Assembly: GCF_014323705.1 (NCBI RefSeq)
Contig: NZ_JABVEC010000029.1
Span: 24,106-88,105 of the forward strand
Source: Actinomadura alba
GTDB lineage: Bacteria; Actinomycetota; Actinomycetes; Streptosporangiales; Streptosporangiaceae
DNA: 64,000 nt
Direction of reading: 5' to 3'
Both the position numbers and the translations under genes were made by a program. The notes under the pieces were generated by a model. It did no database searches, was not told where the DNA came from, and saw only the letters and a program-made list of their open reading frames with translations. Shown piece after piece: positions 34,389 to 41,330 of this stretch. The first letter of the stretch is position 1, and each line of letters begins with the position of its first letter.

Positions 34389-34853
34389 CTATCCCGCCGC
34401 GGAGTGGTGCCGTCGGAGCGCGTCGAGGGCGCGGTCGGCGTGCACCGCCATGCGGATCTCGCTCCGGATCACCTCGATGACGGCGCGGTCGGTGCCGATG
34501 ACGAACGTCTGCCGCTTGGTGGGGGCGAGGGCGAGACCGCGCTTCACCCCGAACCTCGCGCACACCACGCCATCGGTGTCCGACAGCAGCGGATAGCCGA
34601 GGCTGTGCTCGTCGGCGAACCGCTTCTGCTTGCTCACCGGATCCGTGCTGATCCCGACGGGCCGGGCGCCCAGCGCCGCGAACTCCGCGGCCAGGTCGCG
34701 GAAGTGGCAGCTCTCCACCGTGCAGCCCCGCGACAGCGCCGCCGGGTAGAAGAACAGCACCACCGGCCCGTTCGCCAGGAGCCCGCCCAGCGTTCGCGGC
34801 CGGCCCTCCTCATCGAGCAGCTCGAAGTCCTCGACCACCTCACCGACGTTCAC
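34389..34853 (-). CDS. bcp: Thiol peroxiredoxin, BCP/PrxQ type
   Basis: A 154-residue thioredoxin-fold peroxidase. The peroxidatic Cys is in LSRGCTVESCHFRDL, with a second Cys five residues later, the spacing of PrxQ enzymes that form an intramolecular disulfide. FYPAALSRGC and PLLSDTDGVVCARFGV are typical. It reduces hydroperoxides using thioredoxin. The GTG start 34853 has TAGTTT six bases upstream (34865-34860) and no ribosome site, so it may be leaderless. It is convergent with the LAL gene. Confidence 0.92.
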   Translation of the reverse strand: MNVGEVVEDFELLDEEGRPRTLGGLLANGPVVLFFYPAALSRGCTVESCHFRDLAAEFAALGARPVGISTDPVSKQKRFADEHSLGYPLLSDTDGVVCARFGVKRGLALAPTKRQTFVIGTDRAVIEVIRSEIRMAVHADRALDALRRHHSAAG

Positions 34854-34862
34854 GTACGCAAA

Positions 34863-34982
34863 CTAGAGCGCCGATGCCTCCAACGCCAACACGCGCCCGG
34901 CGGCGAGTGAGTGAAGAGACCTCGACAGCAGGTAGGCACGGGCGGCGGCCTCGCCCCGCAGGTCCGGATCGTAGAACGCCAT
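34863..34982 (-). CDS. Possible small protein, 39 residues, unknown
   Basis: A short open frame between the GNAT and peroxiredoxin genes on their strand, reading MAFYDPDLRGEAAARAYLLS and ending RVLALEASAL. Codons are mostly G/C-ending and the composition is protein-like, but the ribosome site is weak and no relative is recognised. Its TAG stop is the first part of the TAGTTT box before bcp. It may be a real small protein or a remnant of a longer gene. Confidence 0.3.
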   Translation of the reverse strand: MAFYDPDLRGEAAARAYLLSRSLHSLAAGRVLALEASAL

Positions 34983-34999
34983 GCCACCGCGTCCGGGGA

Positions 35000-35476
35000 T
35001 CAGGAACCGTCGGGGCCGAGCACCAGTTTCATGCCGACATGGGTCGACTCGAATCCGAGCCGCTCATAGAAGTTGTGCGCACCGGTGCGCCGACGATCGG
35101 TCGTCAGCTGTACGAGCGCGCATCCCCGGCGCCGTGCCTCGCCGACGGCGTAATCGATCATGGCGCCGCCGAGGCCGCCGCCGCGCCGGCTCGACGAGAC
35201 GCGCACCGCCTCGATCTGCGCGCGCCAGGCGCCACCGCGCGACAGCCCGGGGATGAAGCTCAGCTGCATCGTCCCCGCCACCTCGCCCTCGCCTTCGGCC
35301 ACCACCAGCAACTGGTTCGGATCGGCGTCGACCGCGTCGAACGCGGCCCAGTACGCCTCGTCCACGTCACCGCCCGCGCCGATGCTCTCCCGGCCCGCCC
35401 CGATCGTGTCGTCGGCGAGCAGGCCGACGATGGCGGGGACATCATCGCGACGGGCACGCCGGAATTGGATGGTCAT
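35000..35476 (-). CDS. GNAT-family N-acetyltransferase
   Basis: A 158-residue acetyltransferase. FRRARRDDVPAIVGLLADD at the N terminus, VAGTMQLSFIPGLSRGGAWRAQIEAVRVSSSRRGGGLGGAMIDYAVGEARRRGC (the acetyl-CoA loop is the Arg/Gly-rich stretch) and FYERLGFESTHVGMKLVL are typical. ATG 35476 is chosen as it begins the fold with MTIQFRRA and has AGGA upstream; the open frame extends to 35518. The substrate is unknown. Confidence 0.88.
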   Translation of the reverse strand: MTIQFRRARRDDVPAIVGLLADDTIGAGRESIGAGGDVDEAYWAAFDAVDADPNQLLVVAEGEGEVAGTMQLSFIPGLSRGGAWRAQIEAVRVSSSRRGGGLGGAMIDYAVGEARRRGCALVQLTTDRRRTGAHNFYERLGFESTHVGMKLVLGPDGS

Positions 35477-35662
35477 GGGCCAGATCCTGCCATTCGCCCC
35501 CCGGCGGTTGCGCCGCACCCCTCACGCATCTGGCCTTGGGACCGTCCCCGCGATCGCCTCTGGGACCAGGCGTCGGGCACATCCACGTCAGAGCGCGGAC
35601 CGGAGTCCCTCAACGGCCGGGGATAAAAGCGGTTGACCCCATGGGATGGCGTACCGCACCAT

Positions 35663-35700
35663 TCTCTTACGGCCACACTGATCTCTTACGGCCACACTGA
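35663..35700. repeat. Perfect 19-bp tandem direct repeat
   Basis: TCTCTTACGGCCACACTGA occurs twice with no spacer (35663-35681 and 35682-35700), upstream of a small open frame and the tRNA cluster. Possibly a tandem operator. Confidence 0.85.
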
Positions 35701-35744
35701 GTTCCCAACAGCCGCCGATGACGACCACCGAAGGGATGGCGAGC

Positions 35745-35834
35745 ATGACCGAGTCGACCGCCATCGCCTCGCGGCACGCCCGCTGGCGCCGACCGCGTGG
35801 TGGCCACTTCGCACCCCAAGATGCCTCTGGATAG
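35745..35834 (+). CDS. Possible short peptide upstream of the tRNA cluster
   Basis: A 29-codon frame MTESTAIASRHARWRRPRGG...ASG with GAAGGG about 9 bases before the ATG; an in-frame ATG at 35718 would add nine residues. It is basic and Arg-rich in the middle. A strong hairpin follows 21 bp after the stop. It could be a leader peptide of an attenuator. No known family is recognised. Confidence 0.3.
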   Translation: MTESTAIASRHARWRRPRGGHFAPQDASG

Positions 35835-35855
35835 GAGCCGTCAGGTTCCGGCCAG

Positions 35856-35889
35856 AGGCCGCCCCAGGGAGACATCCCCGGGGCGGCCT
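35856..35889 (+). terminator. Hairpin before the tRNA cluster
   Basis: AGGCCGCCCC (35856-35865) pairs with GGGGCGGCCT (35880-35889); the 14-base loop contains a further AGGG/CCCC pairing. TCTCC follows. Good terminator geometry for the transcript carrying the short peptide. Confidence 0.65.
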
Positions 35890-35896
35890 TCTCCAT

Positions 35897-35969
35897 GTGG
35901 GCGAGCCAACCGGATAGGCGGCCGGTCTCCAAAACCGGCGAGAAGCAGGTTCGAGTCCTGCCGCCCATG
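35897..35969 (+). tRNA. tRNA-Trp (anticodon CCA), atypical
   Basis: Acceptor GTGGGCG/CGCCCAT (first pair G-U), anticodon stem CCGGT/ACCGG with loop CTCCAAA (anticodon CCA), T arm GCAGG-TTCGAGT-CCTGC, and discriminator G as in bacterial tRNA-Trp. The 5' half is odd: only one base (A) seems to link the acceptor to a 3-bp D stem (GCC/GGC), and the universal U8 is missing. It may be a degenerate or specialised tRNA rather than the housekeeping gene. No CCA is encoded. Confidence 0.65.
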
Positions 35970-36169
35970 CGATCGTTTGACAACTTGACAGTGGAGACGA
36001 CGGCGAGCCAGGGAACATCCGATTCTCCGGCCGCGCGGCTGCCGATTCCGGCACCAAGGCGATTCCGCCCGGGTGCCGGTCACATCCGATCAGCGATATG
36101 CGACGGAATGCATGGTCGGCAGAGCCTGTGGGGTCATGTCCTTTCAGACGGGCCCGCGACAGGCACTCT

Positions 36170-36241
36170 GGGCCGATGGTGAGAACGGCATCACGCCTGT
36201 CTTGCACACAGGAATTCCGGGTTCGAATCCCGGTTGGTCCA
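36170..36241 (+). tRNA. tRNA-Ala (anticodon TGC)
   Basis: Full cloverleaf: acceptor GGGCCGA/TTGGTCC, D stem GTGA/TCAC, anticodon stem CCTGT/ACAGG with loop CTTGCAC, T arm CCGGG-TTCGAAT-CCCGG, discriminator A. A G3-U70 pair, the alanine identity element, is present. The sequence is unlike the common actinobacterial tRNA-Ala, whose D arm is usually GCTC/GAGC. Confidence 0.8.
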
Positions 36242-36250
36242 CTTCTCCGA

Positions 36251-36323
36251 GCCTCTGTAGCTCAACGGACAGAGCGCCCGCTTGCGGAGCGGGAGGCACC
36301 AGGTTCGACTCCTGGTAGAGGCA
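36251..36323 (+). tRNA. tRNA-Arg (anticodon GCG)
   Basis: Full cloverleaf: acceptor GCCTCTG/TAGAGGC, D stem GCTC/GAGC, anticodon stem CCCGC/GCGGG with loop TTGCGGA, T arm CCAGG-TTCGACT-CCTGG, discriminator A. It reads CGC codons. Bacteria normally read CGC with an inosine-modified ACG anticodon, so a GCG species is unusual. It lies nine bases after the tRNA-Ala. Confidence 0.85.
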
Positions 36324-36359
36324 CATCGGTGGTTCGCGTCTCCCCATCGGGGGTGCTGT

Positions 36360-37202
36360 TCAGCGTTCCTCCAGGCGGGAGTAGGGATCCGCACCACTCG
36401 CGATCCTCGTGAGCATCCCCGCCAGATGCGCTTGAACCGCGCGGTGGGTGCCCGCACCGAAGCTGACCCGGGCCACGCCGAGAGCGGCCAGCTCGGCCAG
36501 TGGCGGCGTGGCCGGTACGAAGAGGATGTTCACCGGCCCGCCGGCCTGCTGGACCAGTTCCCGGATCGCATCCGGTTCCGTGACGAAGATGGGAAAGACG
36601 CAGTCGGCACCGGCGGCCACGTACAGGCGCGCACGCCGGATCGCCTCGGCGAGTCTCTCCGCGGGTGTTCCCGTGCCGTGGATGAAGGTGTCGATCCGGG
36701 CGTTGAGCACGACATCGACGCCGGCCTCTCGGGCGGCGTCGCGGATCTCGGCGATGAAGTCCGTCTGCCGGCCGGCGTCGACCAGCGTGCCGGTGCCGGG
36801 TACCGAGTCCTCCAGATTGCAGCCGACGGCACCGGTCGCGAAGAGGCGTTCGACCAGCTCCGCCGGCGCCATCCCGTACCCCCGCTCCAGGTCGGCGGTG
36901 ACCGGGGTCGACACCGCACGCACGATGCGGGCGATGGCGTCGAGCATCTCCTCGACCGGGGTCGCCTCGCCGTCGCTGTGGCCGAGGACCTCGGCGACGG
37001 CGGCGCTGCTGGTCGCGACGGCGGGGAAGCCGGCGGCCTCGACCGCGCGCGCTGACGCCGCGTCCCAAACGTTGGGCAGGACGAGCGGATCGCCCGGCCG
37101 GTGCAGGGCGCGAAGCACGGCCGCCCTGTCGGCGGCGGCCGCCGCGCGCTCGTCGGTCTCGCGTCGCCGTGCGCCGGGAGACGGCCGCTGCGGCGCCGTC
37201 AT
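36360..37202 (-). CDS. Isocitrate lyase/PEP mutase family protein
   Basis: A 280-residue TIM-barrel enzyme. PLVLPNVWDAASARAVEAAGFPAVATSS at the start, ADLERGYG (metal-binding Asp/Glu), GCNLEDSVPGTG and VLNARIDTFI define the PEP mutase/ICL superfamily. The KKCGH-type catalytic loop of true isocitrate lyase is absent, so it more likely splits or makes C-C or C-P bonds in another 2-oxo acid (oxaloacetase, carboxyPEP mutase or similar). Its start overlaps the stop of the AhpD-like gene as ATGA, so they are co-translated. Confidence 0.85.
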   Translation of the reverse strand: MTAPQRPSPGARRRETDERAAAAADRAAVLRALHRPGDPLVLPNVWDAASARAVEAAGFPAVATSSAAVAEVLGHSDGEATPVEEMLDAIARIVRAVSTPVTADLERGYGMAPAELVERLFATGAVGCNLEDSVPGTGTLVDAGRQTDFIAEIRDAAREAGVDVVLNARIDTFIHGTGTPAERLAEAIRRARLYVAAGADCVFPIFVTEPDAIRELVQQAGGPVNILFVPATPPLAELAALGVARVSFGAGTHRAVQAHLAGMLTRIASGADPYSRLEER

Positions 37203-37666
37203 GACAGCTCCCAGGGTCGTGCGGTCGCGCCGAGCCGGTTCCAGGCGTTGATCACGGTGATCGTCCAGATCAGCTCGGCCAGCTCCACCTCGGTGAACTC
37301 GGCTGCGGCCGCTGCGAAGACCTCGTCGGTCACCGGTCCGTCCGAGAGGCGGGTCATCGCCTCGGCCAGTTCCAGGGCGGCGCGCTCACGCACGGTGAAG
37401 AACGGCGCGTCGCGCCATACCGGCAGGGCGAGCAGCCGCCGCTCGTCCTCACCTGCCTTGCGCGCGTCCCGATTGTGCAGGTCGACGCAGTAGGCGCAAC
37501 CGTTGATCTGCGAGGCACGGGTGCGGACGAGCTCGAGCAGGGAGGTCTCGAGCCGCGTGTCCCGGGACGCGGCGTCGAGGGCGTTCATCGCCTTGTCGAG
37601 GTGCGGGGCGAGCTTGTCCACCGCGAGGCGGACGGCCGGGACGACATGGGTTGTCTCGATGGTCAT
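37199..37666 (-). CDS. Carboxymuconolactone decarboxylase / AhpD-like protein
   Basis: A 155-residue alkylhydroperoxidase-D-fold protein. RTRASQINGCAYCVDLHNRDARKAGE has the CxxC and His of the AhpD core; RLLALPVWRDAPFFTVRERAALELAEAMT and ELAELIWTITVINAWNRLG complete the family pattern. It probably has disulfide-based peroxidase activity. ATG 37666 is the first codon giving the usual start; the frame is open to 37837. Divergent from the MocR-type regulator. Confidence 0.88.
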   Translation of the reverse strand: MTIETTHVVPAVRLAVDKLAPHLDKAMNALDAASRDTRLETSLLELVRTRASQINGCAYCVDLHNRDARKAGEDERRLLALPVWRDAPFFTVRERAALELAEAMTRLSDGPVTDEVFAAAAAEFTEVELAELIWTITVINAWNRLGATARPWELS

Positions 37667-37702
37667 GACGGCGACTCTAGGTAACGAATGGATCTGCGCT
37701 AA

Positions 37703-37731
37703 GGTCCATTTGACCGTCGATCGATTGGACC
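37703..37731. promoter_or_regulatory. Inverted repeat between AhpD-like and MocR genes
   Basis: GGTCCA (37703-37708) and TGGACC (37726-37731) are exact inverses 17 bp apart, ending 3 bp before the MocR start. MocR/PdxR regulators often bind such divergent spaces, so this is a likely operator for both directions. Confidence 0.5.
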
Positions 37732-37734
37732 ACT

Positions 37735-39126
37735 TTGGGGGTCGACCTGCACCTGGAGCTCGATCCGGCGTTCGGGCGCCGATCGGGCCTCGAGCGTGCC
37801 CTCCGCCAGGCCATCCGGACCGGCCGTCTGGCGGCACAGACCCGGTTGCCCTCCACGCGGGCGCTCGCCGCCGAGCTGAACATCGCGCGCGGCACGGTCA
37901 GCGCCGCCTACGACCAACTGATCGCCGAGGGCTATCTGAGCGCACGGACGGGATCGGGCACGGTGGTCACCGGCCGGCCCGAGATCCGGGCGCCCGCGAA
38001 GCGGCCGGTGTCGGAGGCGCCGCCGCCCCGCTACGACCTGCGGCCGGGAAGCCCCGATGTCTCGGCGTTCCCCACCGCCGCCTGGCTCCGGGCCACCCGG
38101 CGCGCACTGGACCACGCTCCGGCGGCCGCCTACGACTACGGCGACCCACGCGGCCGCATCGAACTGCGCACCGCCCTCGCCGAGTACCTGGGGCGCGCCC
38201 GCGGCGTCCTCACCACGCCCGAACAGATCGTGATCACCTCCGGTTACGTACACGCGCTCGCCCTGCTCGCCGACGTGATCGGCGGTGTCGCTCCGGCGAC
38301 GATCGCCATGGAGGACCCCGGCCTGAGCTTCCACCGCGACGTGGTGCGCCACGCTCGTGCCCGCGTCGTCGCACTCCCGGTCGACGAGCGCGGTGCCCGT
38401 ACCGACCTGCTCTCGACCGCCGCCTTCTCGGACGTACGAGCCGTCGTCGTCACACCGGCGCACCAATACCCGACCGGGGTCACCCTGCACCCGCAGCGCC
38501 GCCATGCCGTCGCCGAATGGACCGGGGCACGCGACGGCCTGGTCATCGAGGACGACTACGACGGCGAGTTCCGCTACGACCGGCAGCCCGTCGGCGCGCT
38601 CCAGGGCATGGCACCGGACCACGTCGCCTACGTGGGCACCACCTCGAAAACCCTGGGACCGGCGCTGCGGCTGGGCTGGATGGTGCTGCCCGAGCGCCTC
38701 ATCGAACCGGTGACGGAGGCCAAGCGGCACACCGTCATGCACACCGAGACCATCGGCCAGCTCACCCTCGCCGACCTGATCGCGAGCCACGCCTACGAAC
38801 GGCACATTCGCGCCTGCCGGCTGCGGTATCGGCGGCGCAGGGACCTGCTGATCAGCCGCCTCGGGCCGCGTTCCGAACGGCGCTTCACCGTGTACGGGAT
38901 CGCCGCCGGCCTCCATGTGATGATCAGCCTGCCCGCGACCGGGCCGAGCGAAGAGCGGATACTCACCGACGCGGCGGACCAGGGACTCGCCCTGGGAGAC
39001 CTGGGCAGCCACTGGCACACCCCTGGTGACCGGCCGCAAGGCCTCATCATCGGCTACGGCACGCCCGGCGAAGGCGCCTACCCCGCCGCGCTCGACACGA
39101 TGGCACGCGTCCTGCGAGGGCTCTGA
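37735..39126 (+). CDS. MocR-family (GntR-aminotransferase fusion) regulator
   Basis: A 463-residue protein. The N-terminal winged helix is LRQAIRTGRLAAQTRLPSTRALAAELNIARGTVSAAYDQLIAEGYL (about 20-75); from about 100 to the end it is a fold-type I aminotransferase domain with VIEDDYDGEFRYD and the PLP lysine in TTSKTLGPALRLGWM. MocR proteins use PLP or an aldimine as effector. The start is TTG 37735; no better start is evident. It probably controls the divergent AhpD-like/PEP-mutase-like pair. Confidence 0.9.
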   Translation: MGVDLHLELDPAFGRRSGLERALRQAIRTGRLAAQTRLPSTRALAAELNIARGTVSAAYDQLIAEGYLSARTGSGTVVTGRPEIRAPAKRPVSEAPPPRYDLRPGSPDVSAFPTAAWLRATRRALDHAPAAAYDYGDPRGRIELRTALAEYLGRARGVLTTPEQIVITSGYVHALALLADVIGGVAPATIAMEDPGLSFHRDVVRHARARVVALPVDERGARTDLLSTAAFSDVRAVVVTPAHQYPTGVTLHPQRRHAVAEWTGARDGLVIEDDYDGEFRYDRQPVGALQGMAPDHVAYVGTTSKTLGPALRLGWMVLPERLIEPVTEAKRHTVMHTETIGQLTLADLIASHAYERHIRACRLRYRRRRDLLISRLGPRSERRFTVYGIAAGLHVMISLPATGPSEERILTDAADQGLALGDLGSHWHTPGDRPQGLIIGYGTPGEGAYPAALDTMARVLRGL

Positions 39127-39205
39127 CCGGCGGTCTCGCGTCTCACGTCTCACGCCTCACGCTCATGCCTCACGCCTCGCGTCTCACGCCTCGTGTTCGG
39201 CGTTT

Positions 39206-39265
39206 CGCGCCCCGTGTTCCGCGCCCCGTGTTCCGCGCCCCGTGTTCCGCGCCCCGTGTTCCGCG
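39206..39265. repeat. 14-bp minisatellite
   Basis: Four near-identical CGCGCCCCGTGTTC units followed by a diverged copy. The preceding 39130-39200 is a shorter CTCACGC-type repeat. No gene is present in 39127-39323. Confidence 0.85.
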
Positions 39266-39311
39266 AACCGTGTTCGGCGAACCGGTCGGCGGCGGCTCCG
39301 GAACCGCCGTC

Positions 39312-39317
39312 TAGGCT
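39312..39317 (+). promoter_or_regulatory. -10 box of a probable leaderless transcript (PPOX gene)
   Basis: TAGGCT ends 6 bases before ATG 39324 with no ribosome site between. Confidence 0.55.
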
Positions 39318-39323
39318 GGTCGG

Positions 39324-39785
39324 ATGAGCCCGAACATCGCAACCAACACGACCGTCGGCCGCGACGAACTCGTCGAGTTCCTCCGGCCCCGGCACCGGGC
39401 CGTGGTGATCACTACCCGGGCCGACGGCCGCCCGCAGGCCTCTCCGGTGACGTGCGGCGTCGACGACGAGGGCCGGATCGTGATCTCGACCTACCCGGCG
39501 CGGGCCAAGGCCCGCAACGCACGCCGGGACGCCCGGGTCAGCGTCGTGGTGCTCTCCGACGACTTCGACGGGCCGTGGGTGCAGGTCGACGGCACCGCGG
39601 AGGTCATCGACATGCCCGAGGCCACCGAGCCGCTGGTCGACTACTTCCGCTCGATCTCCGGCGAGCACCCTGATTGGGATGAGTACCGCCAGGCCATGGT
39701 CCGGCAGAACAAGTCGCTGCTGCGCGTCACGCCGGAACGCTGGGGCCCGGTCGCCACGGGCGGGTTCCCGCCTGACCTGGCGTGA
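39324..39785 (+). CDS. PPOX-class F420-dependent oxidoreductase
   Basis: A 153-residue split-barrel protein similar to the one at 14371. RHRAVVITTRADGRPQASPVTCGVDDEGRIVISTY, KARNARRDARVSVVVLSDDFDGPWVQVDGTAEV and HPDWDEYRQAMVRQNKSLLRVTPERWGP are typical of F420-binding PPOX proteins. The substrate is unknown. Confidence 0.9.
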   Translation: MSPNIATNTTVGRDELVEFLRPRHRAVVITTRADGRPQASPVTCGVDDEGRIVISTYPARAKARNARRDARVSVVVLSDDFDGPWVQVDGTAEVIDMPEATEPLVDYFRSISGEHPDWDEYRQAMVRQNKSLLRVTPERWGPVATGGFPPDLA

Positions 39786-39808
39786 CCCGGGAGTACTGAG
39801 CACGGCAC

Positions 39809-39837
39809 CGCCCCCGGACGGCCCGGTTCCGGGGGCG
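39809..39837 (+). terminator. Terminator after the PPOX gene
   Basis: CGCCCCCGGA (39809-39818) against TCCGGGGGCG (39828-39837), perfect 10-bp stem with a 9-base loop, 23 bp after the stop. Confidence 0.8.
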
Positions 39838-40021
39838 TCCCGGGGCCACGCCGCTTTCCGTACGCGACTGAGATCACCGCCACAGAACCGAACAAGAGCT
39901 GCTCGGTAAGCGTCGTACATTGGGACGGACCCGAGCTGACGTCAGGCGAGACGACAGACGAGGGAACCCCGCGGCGGGAGCCGAGGAGGTCCCGCCGAGT
40001 CGAGCTGCCGAGGGAGCTGTG

Positions 40022-41242
40022 GTGCTGATGTGGCGGCGGACGATGCCAGTGACACTGCCGGTGACACTGCCGATGACGCTGGTGGTGGCCGCGGTCATGG
40101 CCGTCGGGTGCTCGTCCGGGCCGGGCGGCCTCGGCGAGAAGAGGAAACCGGCCGTGCTGACGTTCACTCCGGCCAATGGCACACAGAAGGTCGCACCCGA
40201 CACCGGCACGATCGTGAAGGTCACCGACGGGAAGCTCACCCAGGTCACCGTGGCCGACGCCAAGGGACGCAAAGCGGCGGGAAGCCTCGCGGCCGACGGG
40301 CGTTCGTGGCGGACCCGATGGACTCTCGCCCCGGCCACGACCTACACGATCGACGCACGGGCGACGGGCGAGGACGGCAAGCAGGTCGCGGGCAAGGCGA
40401 GCTTCAGCACGCTGACCCCGGCTCGCCGGCTCGAGAGCGGCATGTCTCCGCTGGACGGCGAGAAGGTCGGCGTGGGCATGCCCGTACAGCTGCTGCTGTC
40501 GCAGCCGGTGACCGATAAGGACGCCAGGGCGGCGGTCGAGCGCTCCCTGGAAGTGAAGATGTCCCAGCCGGTCGAGGGCGCGTGGAGCTGGGTCAGCGAC
40601 CGTGAGGTGCAGTTCCGGCCGCGTGAGTACTGGGCCACCGGCCAGAGGGTCGAGGTCATCGCCCACCTCGCGGGGGTCAAGGCCGGCGACGGGCTGTGGG
40701 GCGTCAAGGACCGGTCGCTCCAGTTCACCGTGGGCGAGCGGCACATCACCAAGGTCGACGCCAAGAAGCACGAGGCGACGGTCACCGAGGGCGGAAAGAC
40801 CGTCAGGACGATTCCGGTGAGCCTCGGCAAGCCGGGAGACGACAGCTACTCGGGCATCATGATCGCTCAGGAGAAGAACCCGGCGATGGTGATGGACTCG
40901 GCGACGACCGGGAACCCCGGGGAATACCGCACCCCGACCAAGTGGAACGTCCGCATGACCTACAGCGGCACGTTCTTCCACTCGGCCCCGTGGTCCACCG
41001 GCGCGCAGGGCAATTCCAACGTCAGCCACGGCTGTGTCAACGCCAGCCCCGAGAACGCCCGCTGGTTCTACGACTTCACGCGGCGCGGCGACATCATCGA
41101 GGTCACCGGCACCACGCGGAAGCTCCGCTTCGGCAACGGCCCGACGCCCTGGGCGAAGTCCTGGGACGAGTGGCTGAAGGGCAGCGCGCTCGGCAAGCCG
41201 GTCAACGCCGGCGCGGGTGCGGCGTCGGCGACGCCGAGCTGA
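40022..41242 (+). CDS. L,D-transpeptidase lipoprotein with Ig-like domains
   Basis: A 406-residue cell-wall crosslinking enzyme. An N-terminal membrane segment ends in AVMAVGCSSG, a lipobox-like cleavage site. Two Ig-like domains (about 40-250) precede a YkuD domain with the catalytic SHGCVNASPENARWF. The build matches mycobacterial LdtMt2-type enzymes that make 3-3 peptidoglycan crosslinks. GTG 40022 is chosen because GGGAG is 5 bases upstream; ATG 40028 is an alternative. Confidence 0.92.
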   Translation: MLMWRRTMPVTLPVTLPMTLVVAAVMAVGCSSGPGGLGEKRKPAVLTFTPANGTQKVAPDTGTIVKVTDGKLTQVTVADAKGRKAAGSLAADGRSWRTRWTLAPATTYTIDARATGEDGKQVAGKASFSTLTPARRLESGMSPLDGEKVGVGMPVQLLLSQPVTDKDARAAVERSLEVKMSQPVEGAWSWVSDREVQFRPREYWATGQRVEVIAHLAGVKAGDGLWGVKDRSLQFTVGERHITKVDAKKHEATVTEGGKTVRTIPVSLGKPGDDSYSGIMIAQEKNPAMVMDSATTGNPGEYRTPTKWNVRMTYSGTFFHSAPWSTGAQGNSNVSHGCVNASPENARWFYDFTRRGDIIEVTGTTRKLRFGNGPTPWAKSWDEWLKGSALGKPVNAGAGAASATPS

Positions 41243-41330
41243 TCATCGCGCCGGACCTCGCGACCGCCGTCGCTGTTCCGGGAACGCGCGGCCGGCGCCT
41301 CGCCCGGTGCATGGCGGCACAGGACCCCGG

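Noticed and set aside
35519..36359. Integrated mobile element around the tRNA cluster
   Set aside because: No integrase, recombinase or duplicated tRNA end was found in the window; only the unusual tRNAs hint at it.
37667..37837. Extended N terminus of the AhpD-like protein
   Set aside because: The extra 57 residues overlap the MocR start and intergenic inverted repeat and do not match the family.
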